This document shows positions 36,002 to 45,553 of a DNA stretch of 64,000 nucleotides, piece after piece. Numbering within the stretch: the stretch's first letter is position 1; the number at the start of each line of letters is the position of its first letter. Under the pieces are notes generated by a model. It was not told the DNA's origin. It worked only from the letters and a program-made list of their open reading frames with translations, and searched no databases. The stretch comes from Bacteriovoracaceae bacterium (GTDB lineage: Bacteria; Bdellovibrionota; Bacteriovoracia; Bacteriovoracales; Bacteriovoracaceae): the NCBI GenBank assembly GCA_023954635.1, contig JAGSHI010000002.1, positions 31,360-95,359 of the forward strand. The letters are read 5' to 3'. Made by a program: the position numbers and the translations under genes.

Positions 36002-37166
36002 ACTCTAAACCTTGTGCGCAAGCGTAAGCACTTGCCCATGCCCACTGAAAGTTAAATCCACCAAGCTGACCAGTAACATCTAATACTTCCCCGATAAAGA
36101 ATAAGCCTTTCTGAAGGTTTGATTCCATTGTTTTCGAAGAAATTTTAGAGACATCAACTCCTCCTCGTGTAACTTCGGCCTTCCTAAAACCTTCGGTCCT
36201 AGCAGGAGTAAAAGAAAAATTACTTAGGAAGTCATATATTTTGTTCAAATCTTTCTTTGAAGTTTCATTAACTTTTTTGTCTTTATCAACATTAAGCTCT
36301 TCAAGAATATATTCTACAAACCTTTTTGGAGCACTTAATGCCAACGCATTTAAAATAGTTTTAGCACCGACACCTTTCAAAAAATCTTCTCGAACTCTTC
36401 CCAAAGTAAAATCAATCTTTATCTTGTCCCCAATATTCCAATAGAGAGAAATTTTTAAAATAGCGGGACCACTCATTCCCTTATGAGTAAAAAGTAGGTC
36501 TTCTGTTATTTCATTTTTCCCAGTGGTCACCTTTGCAGGCAAACTTACTCCACTCAATTCAGAAAATGAGGGTTCTAAGACAAAAGGAACTAAAGCAGGC
36601 TCGGGGTTAATTAGTTTATGTCCAAATTGGCTAGCAATTCGATGACCAAAGTCAGTGGCACCAATAGGAGCGATACTAAGTCCTCCAGAAGCTATGACAA
36701 CATTTTCAGACTTAAAATCGCCCTTAGTACTTTCTAAATGATAATAATGATCGTGTTCAATAGATTTTACATGACAGCTGGTTAACAGTTTTACATTATT
36801 AGTTTCACACTCTCTAACCAGCATATCTCTTACTTGAGCAGCTGATTCTTTACAAAAGAGCTGCCCATCTTTCTTTTCATACCATTCGATTTTATATTTC
36901 TTTAACAAATCTATAAAATCAGAAGGCTTATATCCAGAAAGTGCTGATTTGTGAAAATGACGGTTTTTTCCAAAGAAGTCTTCAGGTGTCGAGTTAGCAT
37001 TTGTAAAATTGCAGCGACCACCACCAGAAATGAGAATTTTTTTTCCAAACTCTTTATTGTGTTCTATCAGAAGAGTCTTCTTCCCCTGTTTTCCAAGAAG
37101 TGAAGAGACAAAAAGCCCAGATGCCCCTCCCCCAATAACAATGACGTCATATTGATCTTTATCCAC
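36000..37166 (-). CDS. NAD(P)/FAD-dependent oxidoreductase, HI0933/BaiN family
   Basis: 388 residues. The dinucleotide-binding motif is VIGGGASGLFVSSLLG near the N-terminus, followed by KILISGGGRCNFTN, the family signature. The C-terminus has GEVLDVTGQLGGFNFQWAWASAY. The reaction is unknown for most members. It starts 2 bases from the end of the upstream monohaem protein gene, so both are probably one transcript. Confidence 0.88.
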   Translation of the reverse strand: MDKDQYDVIVIGGGASGLFVSSLLGKQGKKTLLIEHNKEFGKKILISGGGRCNFTNANSTPEDFFGKNRHFHKSALSGYKPSDFIDLLKKYKIEWYEKKDGQLFCKESAAQVRDMLVRECETNNVKLLTSCHVKSIEHDHYYHLESTKGDFKSENVVIASGGLSIAPIGATDFGHRIASQFGHKLINPEPALVPFVLEPSFSELSGVSLPAKVTTGKNEITEDLLFTHKGMSGPAILKISLYWNIGDKIKIDFTLGRVREDFLKGVGAKTILNALALSAPKRFVEYILEELNVDKDKKVNETSKKDLNKIYDFLSNFSFTPARTEGFRKAEVTRGGVDVSKISSKTMESNLQKGLFFIGEVLDVTGQLGGFNFQWAWASAYACAQGLE

Positions 37167-37168
37167 TA

Positions 37169-38362
37169 TTATTGAAGAATTTTCTTAAGTCTTTGAAGCT
37201 CTTTCTTTTCCTCTTCAGGAATACTCGTTCCACCTGAGCCAGAGTAGCCAAAAATTACATTTTGCTCGTATTCCTTATAACATTTTGAGGCAAAAGTACT
37301 TTTTGGATATTTAACGATACACTCTTTTAAATAAACATCAGACAAAGAGTAAAAGAAATTAAAATTTAAAGTCCTATCAGCAATACTTAACCAATATAGA
37401 ATTTCAGGAACAAGATCACTCTTTCCTCTTTGATTCAAAAACTTGGTCAAGAAACCACTAGCAACAAGTAAAGTAACATCATGGCTACCGTCTTCTACAG
37501 ATCTCTCTTCTTTAATAATAGGATCAAGATGTGACGAGATAAATTTTCGAAGATCTGCTTCTTTATTCAATTTATAATTAGTTTTACTATTTCTCCATTT
37601 CCTTAACTGCTTCATCCAATTCTGTACATCTTCTCTCACCATTTTTGAAAGACCTTTGTGGTTTTCATATTTTGAGAGAAGGGTAATGGCCTTATCTGGT
37701 CTGAAATAAACTTTTGTGTAAATAGTTAACATCCGTCGAAGAGCTTGATTAATCGATCTATCGAGATATCCCTCGGCCCCATTTGGTCCTACTTTCTTAT
37801 TAATTTTCTGTAGCTCTTTATTTGTTTTAATGCGGTTTTCAATTGCTCTGTCTAAATATCGAACACTTTTATTAAAGTTTCTTGTAACAAATAAAAATTC
37901 TCCATATTCAAAATCATTATCAAAAGTTCCTCTCCCAACCGCATTTACAGATTTTATAAAACCTCTCTTCCCTCCACTGAGTTGTGTGTGACAAGAAATA
38001 CATAAACTTGCAGTGGCCTTCAATCTAGTTCGAGCAAAAAGTTTATTATTAGTATTAAAAGCATCTATCGTATGTTGGACATGATCTTTTACAACATCGT
38101 AGGAAGGTTGAAAGCCTGGAGTCTGAAACGTCTTTATATGCTCTGAGTTTTTAAAAGCATTTGAAATATTAGTCAGATTAGAAATAATAACGCCGGATGA
38201 TTTAGGATCCTGAAACTTCATTTCATTATTCATATAAGGAACAAGTTTAACAAATGAATCAAAGACTTGATTCATCACTTGCTGAGTAGTTTTTGGCTTA
38301 GCTTGAGCGAAAGTTAATTGCCCAAAAGTCATTAAAGCGAGCAGAATTCCAATTTTCATCAT
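37169..38362 (-). CDS. Secreted protein with single c-type haem motif, unknown
   Basis: 397 residues with a signal peptide (GILLALMTFGQLTFA). One CxxCH motif, CISCH at 121-125, suggests covalent haem attachment in the periplasm. The rest is helical, with arginine-rich repeats of the TPR type and no second haem motif. Two consecutive ATG codons make the exact start ambiguous by one residue. It may be an electron-transfer or sensing protein; the neighbour is a flavoprotein. Confidence 0.6.
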   Translation of the reverse strand: MMKIGILLALMTFGQLTFAQAKPKTTQQVMNQVFDSFVKLVPYMNNEMKFQDPKSSGVIISNLTNISNAFKNSEHIKTFQTPGFQPSYDVVKDHVQHTIDAFNTNNKLFARTRLKATASLCISCHTQLSGGKRGFIKSVNAVGRGTFDNDFEYGEFLFVTRNFNKSVRYLDRAIENRIKTNKELQKINKKVGPNGAEGYLDRSINQALRRMLTIYTKVYFRPDKAITLLSKYENHKGLSKMVREDVQNWMKQLRKWRNSKTNYKLNKEADLRKFISSHLDPIIKEERSVEDGSHDVTLLVASGFLTKFLNQRGKSDLVPEILYWLSIADRTLNFNFFYSLSDVYLKECIVKYPKSTFASKCYKEYEQNVIFGYSGSGGTSIPEEEKKELQRLKKILQ

Positions 38363-38557
38363 ACATCCTTATAATCATGTGTTTTCAGAGTATTATCTTA
38401 TATCTTAATTACTTTTACTTCCAATACACTGATTAAGATCAGAAACATTTGATAACTGTCAGTTTTGATCAAATATTAATCCAACTTTTCTCTATTATTT
38501 GTCATTAATCCCCTAAAGAGGATTGCCAAAATTCCGAAAATAAGACATGTTTAGTCC

Positions 38558-38573
38558 GTCTCAAATACGAGAC
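38558..38573. repeat. Inverted repeat before the 52-residue gene
   Basis: GTCTC-N6-GAGAC ends exactly before the AAAGGA ribosome binding site of the small gene at 38587. It could be an operator or a hairpin controlling translation. Confidence 0.4.
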
Positions 38574-38586
38574 AAAGGATTCACAA

Positions 38587-38745
38587 ATGAAATATTTCCA
38601 TCACGAAAAAGAAGAAAGCGAGCTGGCCGAAATCAACAAAGAGTTGAGGTCAATCCTAGGAGAGAATGAAGTAAGTGAACTCCTAAGAGGCGTAGAAGAT
38701 GGCCTTCGTGTATTAGAGAAACTTGGAATCGAACCAAGCAAGTAA
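38587..38745 (+). CDS. Small 52-residue acidic helical protein, unknown
   Basis: An ATG with AAAGGA eight bases upstream opens a frame of 52 codons: MKYFHHEKEESELAEINKEL, then RSILGENEVSELLRG, VEDGLRVLEKLG and IEPSK. The composition is charged, helical and non-hydrophobic. It sits alone in the 511-base space between the monohaem gene and leuS. The remaining stretches 38363-38586 and 38746-38873 show only the inverted repeat and no further gene. Confidence 0.6.
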   Translation: MKYFHHEKEESELAEINKELRSILGENEVSELLRGVEDGLRVLEKLGIEPSK

Positions 38746-38873
38746 AAAGCCAATATTTTCAAGCACTTATAACTTTCTTCAATTAATCCTTAGCCAATTT
38801 ACCTATATTTACGGATTCACGGTTCTGTGTCATATTCAAACCTTTAATTTCATCACCAACAAGGGCACAGCAG

Positions 38874-41633
38874 ATGAAATACGAATTCCTTCAAATTGAA
38901 GATAAATGGCAGAAATTCTGGAAAGACAACCAGACCTATAAGGTTACTGAAGACAAAAGTAGGCCAAAGTTCTTTGTACTCGATATGTTTCCATACCCAT
39001 CCGGGGCCGGGCTTCATGTAGGACACCCACTTGGCTATATCGCCTCAGATATTTTTGCTAGATATAAAAAACTCAAAGGTTTTAATGTACTCCATCCAAT
39101 GGGCTACGATGCTTTTGGTTTACCTGCCGAGCAATATGCAATCCAAACCGGACAGCATCCCGCAGTTACAACTGAACAGAATATTAAACGCTATAGAGAG
39201 CAGTTAGATAAAATCGGATTTTGCTTTGATTGGGAAAGAGAAGTTAGGACTTGTGAACCAGAATATTACAAGTGGACCCAATGGGCCTTCTTAAAAATGT
39301 TTCATTCTTGGTATGATAAAAAATCAGACAAAGCTCAAGCAGTTAGTGAACTTGTTTCTATGTTCGAAAAAAATGGAACTCAAGGTATTAATGCTGCGAC
39401 AGAATTTGAAGAAGAGTTTACAGCTTCAGACTGGAGCAACTTTAACGAATCCAAAAAAGAAGAAGTATTACAACAGTTCAGAATAGCTTATCTTGCAGAT
39501 ACAATGGTGAACTGGTGTCCAGCTCTTGGAACAGTACTAGCCAATGACGAAGTGAAAGATGGTGTCTCAGAAAGGGGTGGTCATCCTGTAGAACAAAAGA
39601 AGATGAAACAGTGGTGTTTGAGAGTTACGGCCTATGCCCAAAGACTTTTAGACGCAATGGAGAATCTCGAGTGGACTGACTCTCTTAAAGAAATGCAAAA
39701 AAACTGGATAGGAAGAAGTGAAGGAGCAACAGTTTACTTTCCAATCAAAGACTCTGATCAAAGAATGGAAGTCTTCACAACCAGGCCAGACACTGTTTAC
39801 GGTGTGACATTTATGGTTTTAGCTCCAGAGTCAGATCTTATTGACCTTGTAACAACTCCTGAGCAAAAAGAAAAAGTTGATACTTACCTAGGCAAAGCGA
39901 GAATAAGATCTGAAAGAGAAAGAATGCAAGACAAAACAATTAGTGGTGTATTCACTGGTGGTTATTGTAAACATCCTTTTTCAAATGAAGATATTCCGAT
40001 TTGGATTGGTGACTATGTCTTAGGAAGTTATGGGACTGGTGCTATCATGGCGGTTCCTGCACACGATGAAAGAGACTGGGCCTTTGCCAAAAATTTCGAC
40101 ATTCCAATCGTTGAAGTTGTCTCTGGTGGGAATGTCCAAGAAGAAAGTTATGATGCCAAATCAGGAAAGCTTGTTAACAGCGAGCTTATCAATGGGCTTG
40201 ATGTTAAAGATGCGATTCCTAAAATCGTTGAAGAAATTGACTCACGCGGATTAGGGTTCAGAAAAATTAATTTTCGTTTGAGAGATGCAATCTTCTCAAG
40301 ACAAAGATACTGGGGAGAACCATTTCCAATATATTTTAAAGACGGAGTTCCAACACCTCTTGAAGAATCTGACTTGCCTCTTAAACTTCCTGAAGTTGAT
40401 GCTTTTAAACCAACAGAGACAGGTGAACCACCTCTCGGCCGAGCTGAGAATTGGAAAACAAAAGACGGGCACCCACTTGAAATGTCTACGATGCCAGGTT
40501 TTGCAGGTTCTAGTGCTTATTACTTAAGATACATGGATCCTAAAAATGACAAAGGCCTAGTCTCTAAAGAAGCCAATGAATACTGGCAAGATGTAGATCT
40601 CTATATTGGTGGAACAGAGCACGCCACAGGACATCTTATCTATTCAAGATTTTGGAATAAATTTCTATATGACTTAGGTTATGTCTGCAAAGAAGAGCCT
40701 TTTAAAAAGCTAGTCAACCAAGGAATGATCCAAGGTAGATCCAATTTAGTTTATCGAGTAAAAGGAACAAAACAATTTGTCTCCCAAGGTCTAAAAAGCA
40801 AATATGAAACTTCAACTCTCCATGTAGATGTGAATATTGTTGAAAATGATATTCTTGATACTGAAGCTTTTAAGAAATGGCGCCCAGATTTCAAAGATGC
40901 TGAATTTCTTTTAGAAGATGGGAAATACAATTGCGGAGTCGCAAACGAAAAAATGTCCAAGTCACTTTTCAACGTTGTTAATCCAGATGACATTATTGAG
41001 AAATACGGTACTGATACTTTTAGATTATATGAAATGTTTTTAGGACCTATTCAACAATCGAAGCCATGGAATACTGCCGGTATTGAAGGTGTTTATCGTT
41101 TCCTTCTTAAGTTTTGGAAACTTTTCCATACTGATGAAAAATTTGAAGTGAGTGACGAAAAAGCAACTCCGGACGAGTTAAAGTCTTTACATAAATGTAT
41201 TAAGAAAGTTGATGGTGATATTCAAAACTTCGATTTTAATACTGGAATTTCAGCAATGATGATTTGTGTAAATGAACTTACTGATCAGAAGTGTAATAAA
41301 CGTGAAATTCTAGAAAAACTCGTTATTGTTCTTTGTCCATTTGCTCCACATATAAGTGAAGAGCTATGGCAACAACTTGGGAATAACGAGACAGCAACAG
41401 TAGCTGAGTTTCCAGTTCATGATGAATCATTCTTAATTGAGACAACTTGGTCTTGTCCGATATCAGTGAATGGGAAAATGAAGTTTCTTATTGATCTCCC
41501 TATGGATTTTTCAAAAGATCAAATTGAAGAAGCCGTTATGGCAGACGATCGCACGAAAAGACTTTTAGAGGGAAAAAATCTAGCAAAGTTAATTGTTGTG
41601 CCAAAGAAAATTGTTAATATGGTAATCAAATAA
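38874..41633 (+). CDS. leuS: Leucyl-tRNA synthetase
   Basis: 919 residues. The class I motifs are HVGH at 48-51 and KMSKS at 693-697. The CP1 editing domain begins near [12 protein letters not shown], with [13 protein letters not shown] and [15 protein letters not shown]. Residues about 148-205 are an extra segment between [15 protein letters not shown] and [15 protein letters not shown] that usual proteobacterial enzymes lack; I recall a similar segment in Bacteroidetes LeuRS. No T-box-like leader seen. Confidence 0.96.
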   Translation: MKYEFLQIEDKWQKFWKDNQTYKVTEDKSRPKFFVLDMFPYPSGAGLHVGHPLGYIASDIFARYKKLKGFNVLHPMGYDAFGLPAEQYAIQTGQHPAVTTEQNIKRYREQLDKIGFCFDWEREVRTCEPEYYKWTQWAFLKMFHSWYDKKSDKAQAVSELVSMFEKNGTQGINAATEFEEEFTASDWSNFNESKKEEVLQQFRIAYLADTMVNWCPALGTVLANDEVKDGVSERGGHPVEQKKMKQWCLRVTAYAQRLLDAMENLEWTDSLKEMQKNWIGRSEGATVYFPIKDSDQRMEVFTTRPDTVYGVTFMVLAPESDLIDLVTTPEQKEKVDTYLGKARIRSERERMQDKTISGVFTGGYCKHPFSNEDIPIWIGDYVLGSYGTGAIMAVPAHDERDWAFAKNFDIPIVEVVSGGNVQEESYDAKSGKLVNSELINGLDVKDAIPKIVEEIDSRGLGFRKINFRLRDAIFSRQRYWGEPFPIYFKDGVPTPLEESDLPLKLPEVDAFKPTETGEPPLGRAENWKTKDGHPLEMSTMPGFAGSSAYYLRYMDPKNDKGLVSKEANEYWQDVDLYIGGTEHATGHLIYSRFWNKFLYDLGYVCKEEPFKKLVNQGMIQGRSNLVYRVKGTKQFVSQGLKSKYETSTLHVDVNIVENDILDTEAFKKWRPDFKDAEFLLEDGKYNCGVANEKMSKSLFNVVNPDDIIEKYGTDTFRLYEMFLGPIQQSKPWNTAGIEGVYRFLLKFWKLFHTDEKFEVSDEKATPDELKSLHKCIKKVDGDIQNFDFNTGISAMMICVNELTDQKCNKREILEKLVIVLCPFAPHISEELWQQLGNNETATVAEFPVHDESFLIETTWSCPISVNGKMKFLIDLPMDFSKDQIEEAVMADDRTKRLLEGKNLAKLIVVPKKIVNMVIK

Positions 41634-42425
41634 TTAAAATATTTTTGGTTTCATCTCTTTTGATTGCCCCGATATTAGGGGCAACAATCTATCATACAAA
41701 AAGATCGGCATAAATTTATTTAAAAGACTTAGTATTCCCATTACCCATGGGAATGCATATCTCTTTTTACCATTTGAAACTGCTTTTAATACATGAAATG
41801 CAGACTTCTCGACAGTTACTTTAAAAGGCATCGTAAATTCATCATGACTTGCCATTGGTGTTGCTAAAAAGCCTGGAAGCACAGTCGTTACCTTCACATT
41901 ATAAGGAGCTAAATCTAATCTAATGCTCTCTAAGAAATTATTGAGGGCAGCCTTTGAAGCAGAATAACTTGCAGCCCCAGGTAATCCTCTAATACTGGCC
42001 AACGAAGAAATTCCAACAATATGACCACTTTCTCTCTCTGACATTCTTTTAAGAAATGGACTGAGGGTTTTCACAACTCCATAATAATTAATTCCCATAA
42101 TTCTTGAATCAATTCCTTCATCAAAAGAATGGGCCGGATTAACTCCCCCTACACCTGCATTGGCTATGATAATATCTGGACAATCCTCTTTTTCAACAAT
42201 TTCTTCTAATGGATTTTCTTCTAAAAGGTTTGTTTTATATAAAGCAATATAACTTCCTCGGGCGCGACAGACATCCCCCGTCTTCTCCAGTCCTTCTTCA
42301 TTTATATCTAATAAAATTAATCTTTCAGCTACAGTGCAAAGATTTACAGCTAGCTCTCGACCAAGTCCAGAGGCTGCTCCAGTAATAAGAATTTTCTTAC
42401 CCATAAAATAATTTAAGTTAATCAT
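41634..42425 (-). CDS. Short-chain dehydrogenase/reductase
   Basis: 263 residues with the classical SDR pattern: ITGAASGLGREL cofactor site, IIANAGVGG, catalytic Ser in GISSLASI, and YSASKAALNNF (YxxxK). The extension after the fold suggests a lipid or hydrophobic substrate, as in many envelope SDRs. The ATG at 42425 overlaps the upstream stop (ATGA); an internal ATG at 42404 (MGKKILITG) is the alternative. Confidence 0.87.
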   Translation of the reverse strand: MINLNYFMGKKILITGAASGLGRELAVNLCTVAERLILLDINEEGLEKTGDVCRARGSYIALYKTNLLEENPLEEIVEKEDCPDIIIANAGVGGVNPAHSFDEGIDSRIMGINYYGVVKTLSPFLKRMSERESGHIVGISSLASIRGLPGAASYSASKAALNNFLESIRLDLAPYNVKVTTVLPGFLATPMASHDEFTMPFKVTVEKSAFHVLKAVSNGKKRYAFPWVMGILSLLNKFMPIFLYDRLLPLISGQSKEMKPKIF

Positions 42426-43255
42426 TTATTCTTTATCCCTATTTCGATTCTTTCACCTGTAATCTTCTTAAATAGATCATATGTCAATTTATCTTGCTTT
42501 CGAATAGAACATTCTAGGGATAGTGGAGAATATTCAGTATTTTCAATTGTTTTTTTACCTGCAGTGGTATCAACAAAGCTATAGCTTATGACAATTCTTT
42601 TTGATGAATTATTAAATACGTTAACCTCTTTTACTTTGAGCAAAGTTCCTGAATAAATCCTGATATCCTTATTAACCTTTATTCCAACTTGAAAAGTACA
42701 ATGATTTTTGTCTTCATCCCTAGGATCATCTGCCGTATAAATATTTCCATATTGAAAGAGTATTGGACGCATCCCCTTTTGAACGAGCTTTTGATTGTAT
42801 TTGAATGTTAATGTCTTATTTATTTTTAAAGCAATATTAGATTTATAATCCTTAAGTTCTGCAATATCTGCCAATGTGGCATCAAATTTATTTTCCTCCA
42901 TTAAAGAATTCATTTTTGCAAATCTTGAATCTGTGTAGCAGTTCAAACGAAAATGAGGAGTTATATTAAGAGCGATATGTTTTTGATCTTTTCCATACTG
43001 GCTAGAAATCTTAGATCCTGACTTGGTATCTTTAACGATGAGATGAATATATCCACTTCGATTAAAGAACATGATGAGGTAATTTTGAAAAGTTGACTGA
43101 CCTGGTTTTTCTAGTCCAAAGCTAAACTTATGTTGAACTTCATCACTAACAAGAACATCTTGGTTTTTGATTAAGCAAACTCTATTTTCAGCCAATAAAA
43201 TATTACTAAAAAGTAAAAGAGATAAGAGACTAAAAGACTTCACCAAAACTCCCAA
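42422..43255 (-). CDS. Secreted protein, unknown
   Basis: 277 residues with a signal peptide (SFSLLSLLLFSNILLA). The mature protein is rich in beta-strand-type segments and contains four cysteines. No domain recognised. It overlaps the downstream SDR gene by four bases. Confidence 0.6.
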   Translation of the reverse strand: MGVLVKSFSLLSLLLFSNILLAENRVCLIKNQDVLVSDEVQHKFSFGLEKPGQSTFQNYLIMFFNRSGYIHLIVKDTKSGSKISSQYGKDQKHIALNITPHFRLNCYTDSRFAKMNSLMEENKFDATLADIAELKDYKSNIALKINKTLTFKYNQKLVQKGMRPILFQYGNIYTADDPRDEDKNHCTFQVGIKVNKDIRIYSGTLLKVKEVNVFNNSSKRIVISYSFVDTTAGKKTIENTEYSPLSLECSIRKQDKLTYDLFKKITGERIEIGIKNK

Positions 43256-43308
43256 TTTGATTGTGAGCGTACATTATAAGAAATCTAGTGAATCATAAAA
43301 AGGATAAA

Positions 43309-43337
43309 AAAAAAGCGCCCTGGCGGTGGGCGCTTTT
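43309..43337 (-). terminator. Rho-independent terminator of the 43348-43794 gene
   Basis: The stem GCGCCC (43315-43320) / GGGCGC (43328-43333), with a run of nine A on its plus-strand left side, reads as a long T-run on the minus strand, directly after the minus-strand gene. The right flank TTTTCTTT on the plus strand means it may work in both directions. Confidence 0.85.
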
Positions 43338-43347
43338 CTTTAGCAGT

Positions 43348-43794
43348 TTAGCGACAGGTGATTCCACTAGTGGAACCAAGGGAAACGAGAGATATATCTT
43401 GATAATCCAGGACAAAATTGTCGTCTTGAACTATCGCAAGATTAATTACATCATCGGCTTTCTGGAGCTTGTCTTTGTACTTCACTTCAATACCAATTCG
43501 GTAGAAAGTACTCAAGTTCTCTACAGCAAAGGACTCCGTTTGGACGTCCACGCCTCTTACAATTAGTGTTTCTACACCCTTAAAAGATTCTTTCTCACAT
43601 CTAGAAAATACCATTGATGAAACAAAGTTTTTAATATCTTCATGAACACGATCAATGTTGTGAACACCAGTTGGGTAATAAACCACCTGAGTATCTTTAT
43701 CTCCAATAAGATTTGATGCTGCAACAAATGCATTAGCTTTATTAGAACCTAGCATAACAGTAACTAAAATTATCATCGATAAGAACTTCAACAT
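43348..43794 (-). CDS. Small secreted protein, unknown
   Basis: 148 residues from the ATG at 43794, six bases after GGAG; the longer frame starting at 43836 lacks a ribosome binding site. A signal peptide (FLSMIILVTVMLGSNKANA) is followed by about 125 residues with cysteines near FSRCEKESF and GITCR. The operator array upstream (43879-43962) may control it as well as the divergent TIGR02147 gene. No family recognised. Confidence 0.6.
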   Translation of the reverse strand: MLKFLSMIILVTVMLGSNKANAFVAASNLIGDKDTQVVYYPTGVHNIDRVHEDIKNFVSSMVFSRCEKESFKGVETLIVRGVDVQTESFAVENLSTFYRIGIEVKYKDKLQKADDVINLAIVQDDNFVLDYQDISLVSLGSTSGITCR

Positions 43795-43878
43795 TTCCAT
43801 CTCCAGTTGGGCTGATACACTTGTAGAAAATCTCACCTAAAACTTCAACCCATTTCCGACTATTACAGTCAGTTTTCC

Positions 43879-43962
43879 TTCACTAGATTTGTGAACCACC
43901 ATTCACAATAAAAGTGAACTTCATTCACGGCAAATGTGAACACCCTTCACTATTTTTGTGAA
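43879..43962. promoter_or_regulatory. Array of four phased inverted repeats TTCAC-N7-GTGAA
   Basis: Four copies begin at 43879, 43902, 43924 and 43946, i.e. with 23, 22 and 22 base periods, close to two helical turns. The arms are perfect in every copy (TTCAC and GTGAA) while the seven-base centres differ. It lies between divergent genes, 19 bases from the TIGR02147 start and 85 bases from the start of the secreted-protein gene. Cooperative binding by a dimeric regulator is inferred. Confidence 0.85.
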
Positions 43963-43980
43963 CATGATAAGCTATTGATA

Positions 43981-44799
43981 ATGAACGTAAAACAGCCCGA
44001 TATTCAAGAATATAAAAACTATCGAGACTTCCTAAAGGACTTTGCTCAGTTTAAAAAATTTTCAAATCCCTATTGGTCGTATGGTTCTTGGGCAAAGGAT
44101 TTAGGTCTAAATGGGGCCTCTACTCTTTCAATGATACTTAAAGGAAAAAGGCATCCCTCAAAGAAGCTTGCTGATACTTTTTGTAATTACTTTAAATTTA
44201 ATGAGCCAGATAAGAATTATTTCCATGAACTTATAAAAATTCAAAAGCAAACAAAAGATGATCCTACTCTTACAGTTCTTCTCTTAGAGCAAAAAGGCCT
44301 TGAAGAAAATAAAGAAGAGAAGCCCTTATTTTTTGATTGGCGTGCATTTGCCATTAGAGAACTTACACAAATGGATGAGTTTGATGAGGACCCTAAATGG
44401 ATAAGTACAAAATTAGGAGGGAAACTCTCTCCTGATGAGTCTAAGGAAATTGTTCAAAAACTAGTTGAGTATGGTGCTCTGGAGAGAAGTCCAAGTGGTC
44501 GTCTCAGGGCTACCAGTCAAGTTATTCAGCCAAGTGATGGATTTACAAGGTCTCAAGCGAGAACTTTTCACCATGAAGTTACTGGACTCACGCAAGATGC
44601 ATTTGAGCTTCCCATTAATCAAAGGGCCTTTCATTCGAGTACTTTAAGTATGAAAAAAGAAAAAATTGATGAGGCAAAAAAACTCATTCGAGAGTTTCAA
44701 ATTAATTTTTCAAAGTTGATGGAAGACAACCCTGGCGATGAAGTCTACCAGTTTAATATGCAGTTTTTTCCACTTACCAAATTCAAAGAAAATAATTAA
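43981..44799 (+). CDS. TIGR02147/DUF4423 family protein (putative regulator)
   Basis: 272 residues from the ATG at 43981. The N-terminus IQEYKNYRDFLKDF and WAKDLGLNGASTLSMILKGKRHPS is the helix-turn-helix-like start of the TIGR02147 family, which is expanded in Fibrobacter and Bdellovibrio. DUF4423 follows (FDWRAFAIREL, EVTGLTQDAFELPINQR, STLSMKKEKIDEAKKLIREF). A DNA-binding role is plausible but unproven; the array directly upstream would fit self-regulation. Confidence 0.87.
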   Translation: MNVKQPDIQEYKNYRDFLKDFAQFKKFSNPYWSYGSWAKDLGLNGASTLSMILKGKRHPSKKLADTFCNYFKFNEPDKNYFHELIKIQKQTKDDPTLTVLLLEQKGLEENKEEKPLFFDWRAFAIRELTQMDEFDEDPKWISTKLGGKLSPDESKEIVQKLVEYGALERSPSGRLRATSQVIQPSDGFTRSQARTFHHEVTGLTQDAFELPINQRAFHSSTLSMKKEKIDEAKKLIREFQINFSKLMEDNPGDEVYQFNMQFFPLTKFKENN

Positions 44800-45242
44800 G
44801 CAGACTTTTTCTTTAGGTATTCATTTATATCTATAACTTCAGCTGATTCACTTTCTTCATCTTCTATTTCTGATAATACTTTTACCCTTTCTTTATGCAT
44901 TTCTTGGTAAAACTCATTTGAAAAAGTTTCTCCAACTAACACTCCTGCCTCTGCCGATTTTTGAAGATCGTTTTTAATTTCCCTCGCAGCAGATAGCGAT
45001 AATACTTTGGGGCTTTTTATATGATTACCTTCTGCGTGGACTGTTATCAGACTCTCAGACCAAGGGTCTGTTACAAGAGTATATTGATTAAAAGTATAGA
45101 CGATATAACCCTCATCATTTTCAACGCTTTCTCCGTTTTCAATAATAAGTTCGACTTGCTTGTCAGAAACGAGCCTCTCCTTTTGTCTCTCAACAAAATG
45201 TTTTGTTTTAACGTAACCCTGTATTTTTCTTTGTTTTCCCAT
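44796..45242 (-). CDS. DUF4258-like protein, unknown
   Basis: 148 residues from the ATG at 45242. KTKHFVERQKERLVSDKQVEL and the following beta-rich part (YIVYTFNQYTLVTDPWSESLITV) resemble the DUF4258/HicA-like small fold. The C-terminus is acidic. An extended start at 45275 would add a short hydrophobic leader and is less likely. It overlaps the convergent TIGR02147 gene by four bases. Confidence 0.55.
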   Translation of the reverse strand: MGKQRKIQGYVKTKHFVERQKERLVSDKQVELIIENGESVENDEGYIVYTFNQYTLVTDPWSESLITVHAEGNHIKSPKVLSLSAAREIKNDLQKSAEAGVLVGETFSNEFYQEMHKERVKVLSEIEDEESESAEVIDINEYLKKKSA

Positions 45243-45351
45243 AGTGAACAATAGTGCCATCAGGGAAAAAATCATTAAAATTCAGTCACTTATAAATGGT
45301 GATTAAAAAGGAGTTAAGCTCAATTTCGAAGGGATAGCCACTTAGTGCCAA

Positions 45352-45377
45352 TAAAAAAGCCAGTCTAATGCTGGCTT
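45352..45377 (-). terminator. Terminator of tRNA-Leu(TAG)
   Basis: On the minus strand the stem AAGCCAG / CTGGCTT (plus positions 45371-45377 and 4557-63 of the 45300 block, i.e. 45357-45363) is followed by six T. It sits 15 bases after the tRNA 3' end. Confidence 0.8.
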
Positions 45378-45391
45378 AATTGAGATATAAA

Positions 45392-45474
45392 TGGTGCCCA
45401 GGAGAGGACTTGAACCTCCACGCCGAAGCACTAGATCCTAAGTCTAGCGTGTCTACCAATTTCACCACCTGGGC
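45392..45474 (-). tRNA. tRNA-Leu (anticodon TAG)
   Basis: 83 bases with encoded CCA. The acceptor stem GCCCAGG pairs with CCTGGGC, and the anticodon stem CTAGA/TCTAG encloses the loop CTTAGGA with anticodon TAG, reading CUA and other CUN codons. A class II variable arm (TGCTTCGGCGT) and the T arm GGAGGTTCAAGTCCTC are present. Confidence 0.96.
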
Positions 45475-45553
45475 ACAGATGTAACGCATAGAATACGTAT
45501 GGTTTTCGTGAAATGCAGTTTAATAAATTGAAATCATGATGACAAGAGAGAAA

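Noticed and set aside
38746..38873. T-box or leucine attenuator before leuS
   Set aside because: No T-box sequence, specifier loop, leucine-codon leader peptide or terminator is present in the 128-base gap.
45242..45275. Short hydrophobic leader for the DUF4258-like protein
   Set aside because: The extended start gives an 11-residue hydrophobic stretch without a positively charged N-terminus or cleavage site, and lacks a better ribosome binding site.
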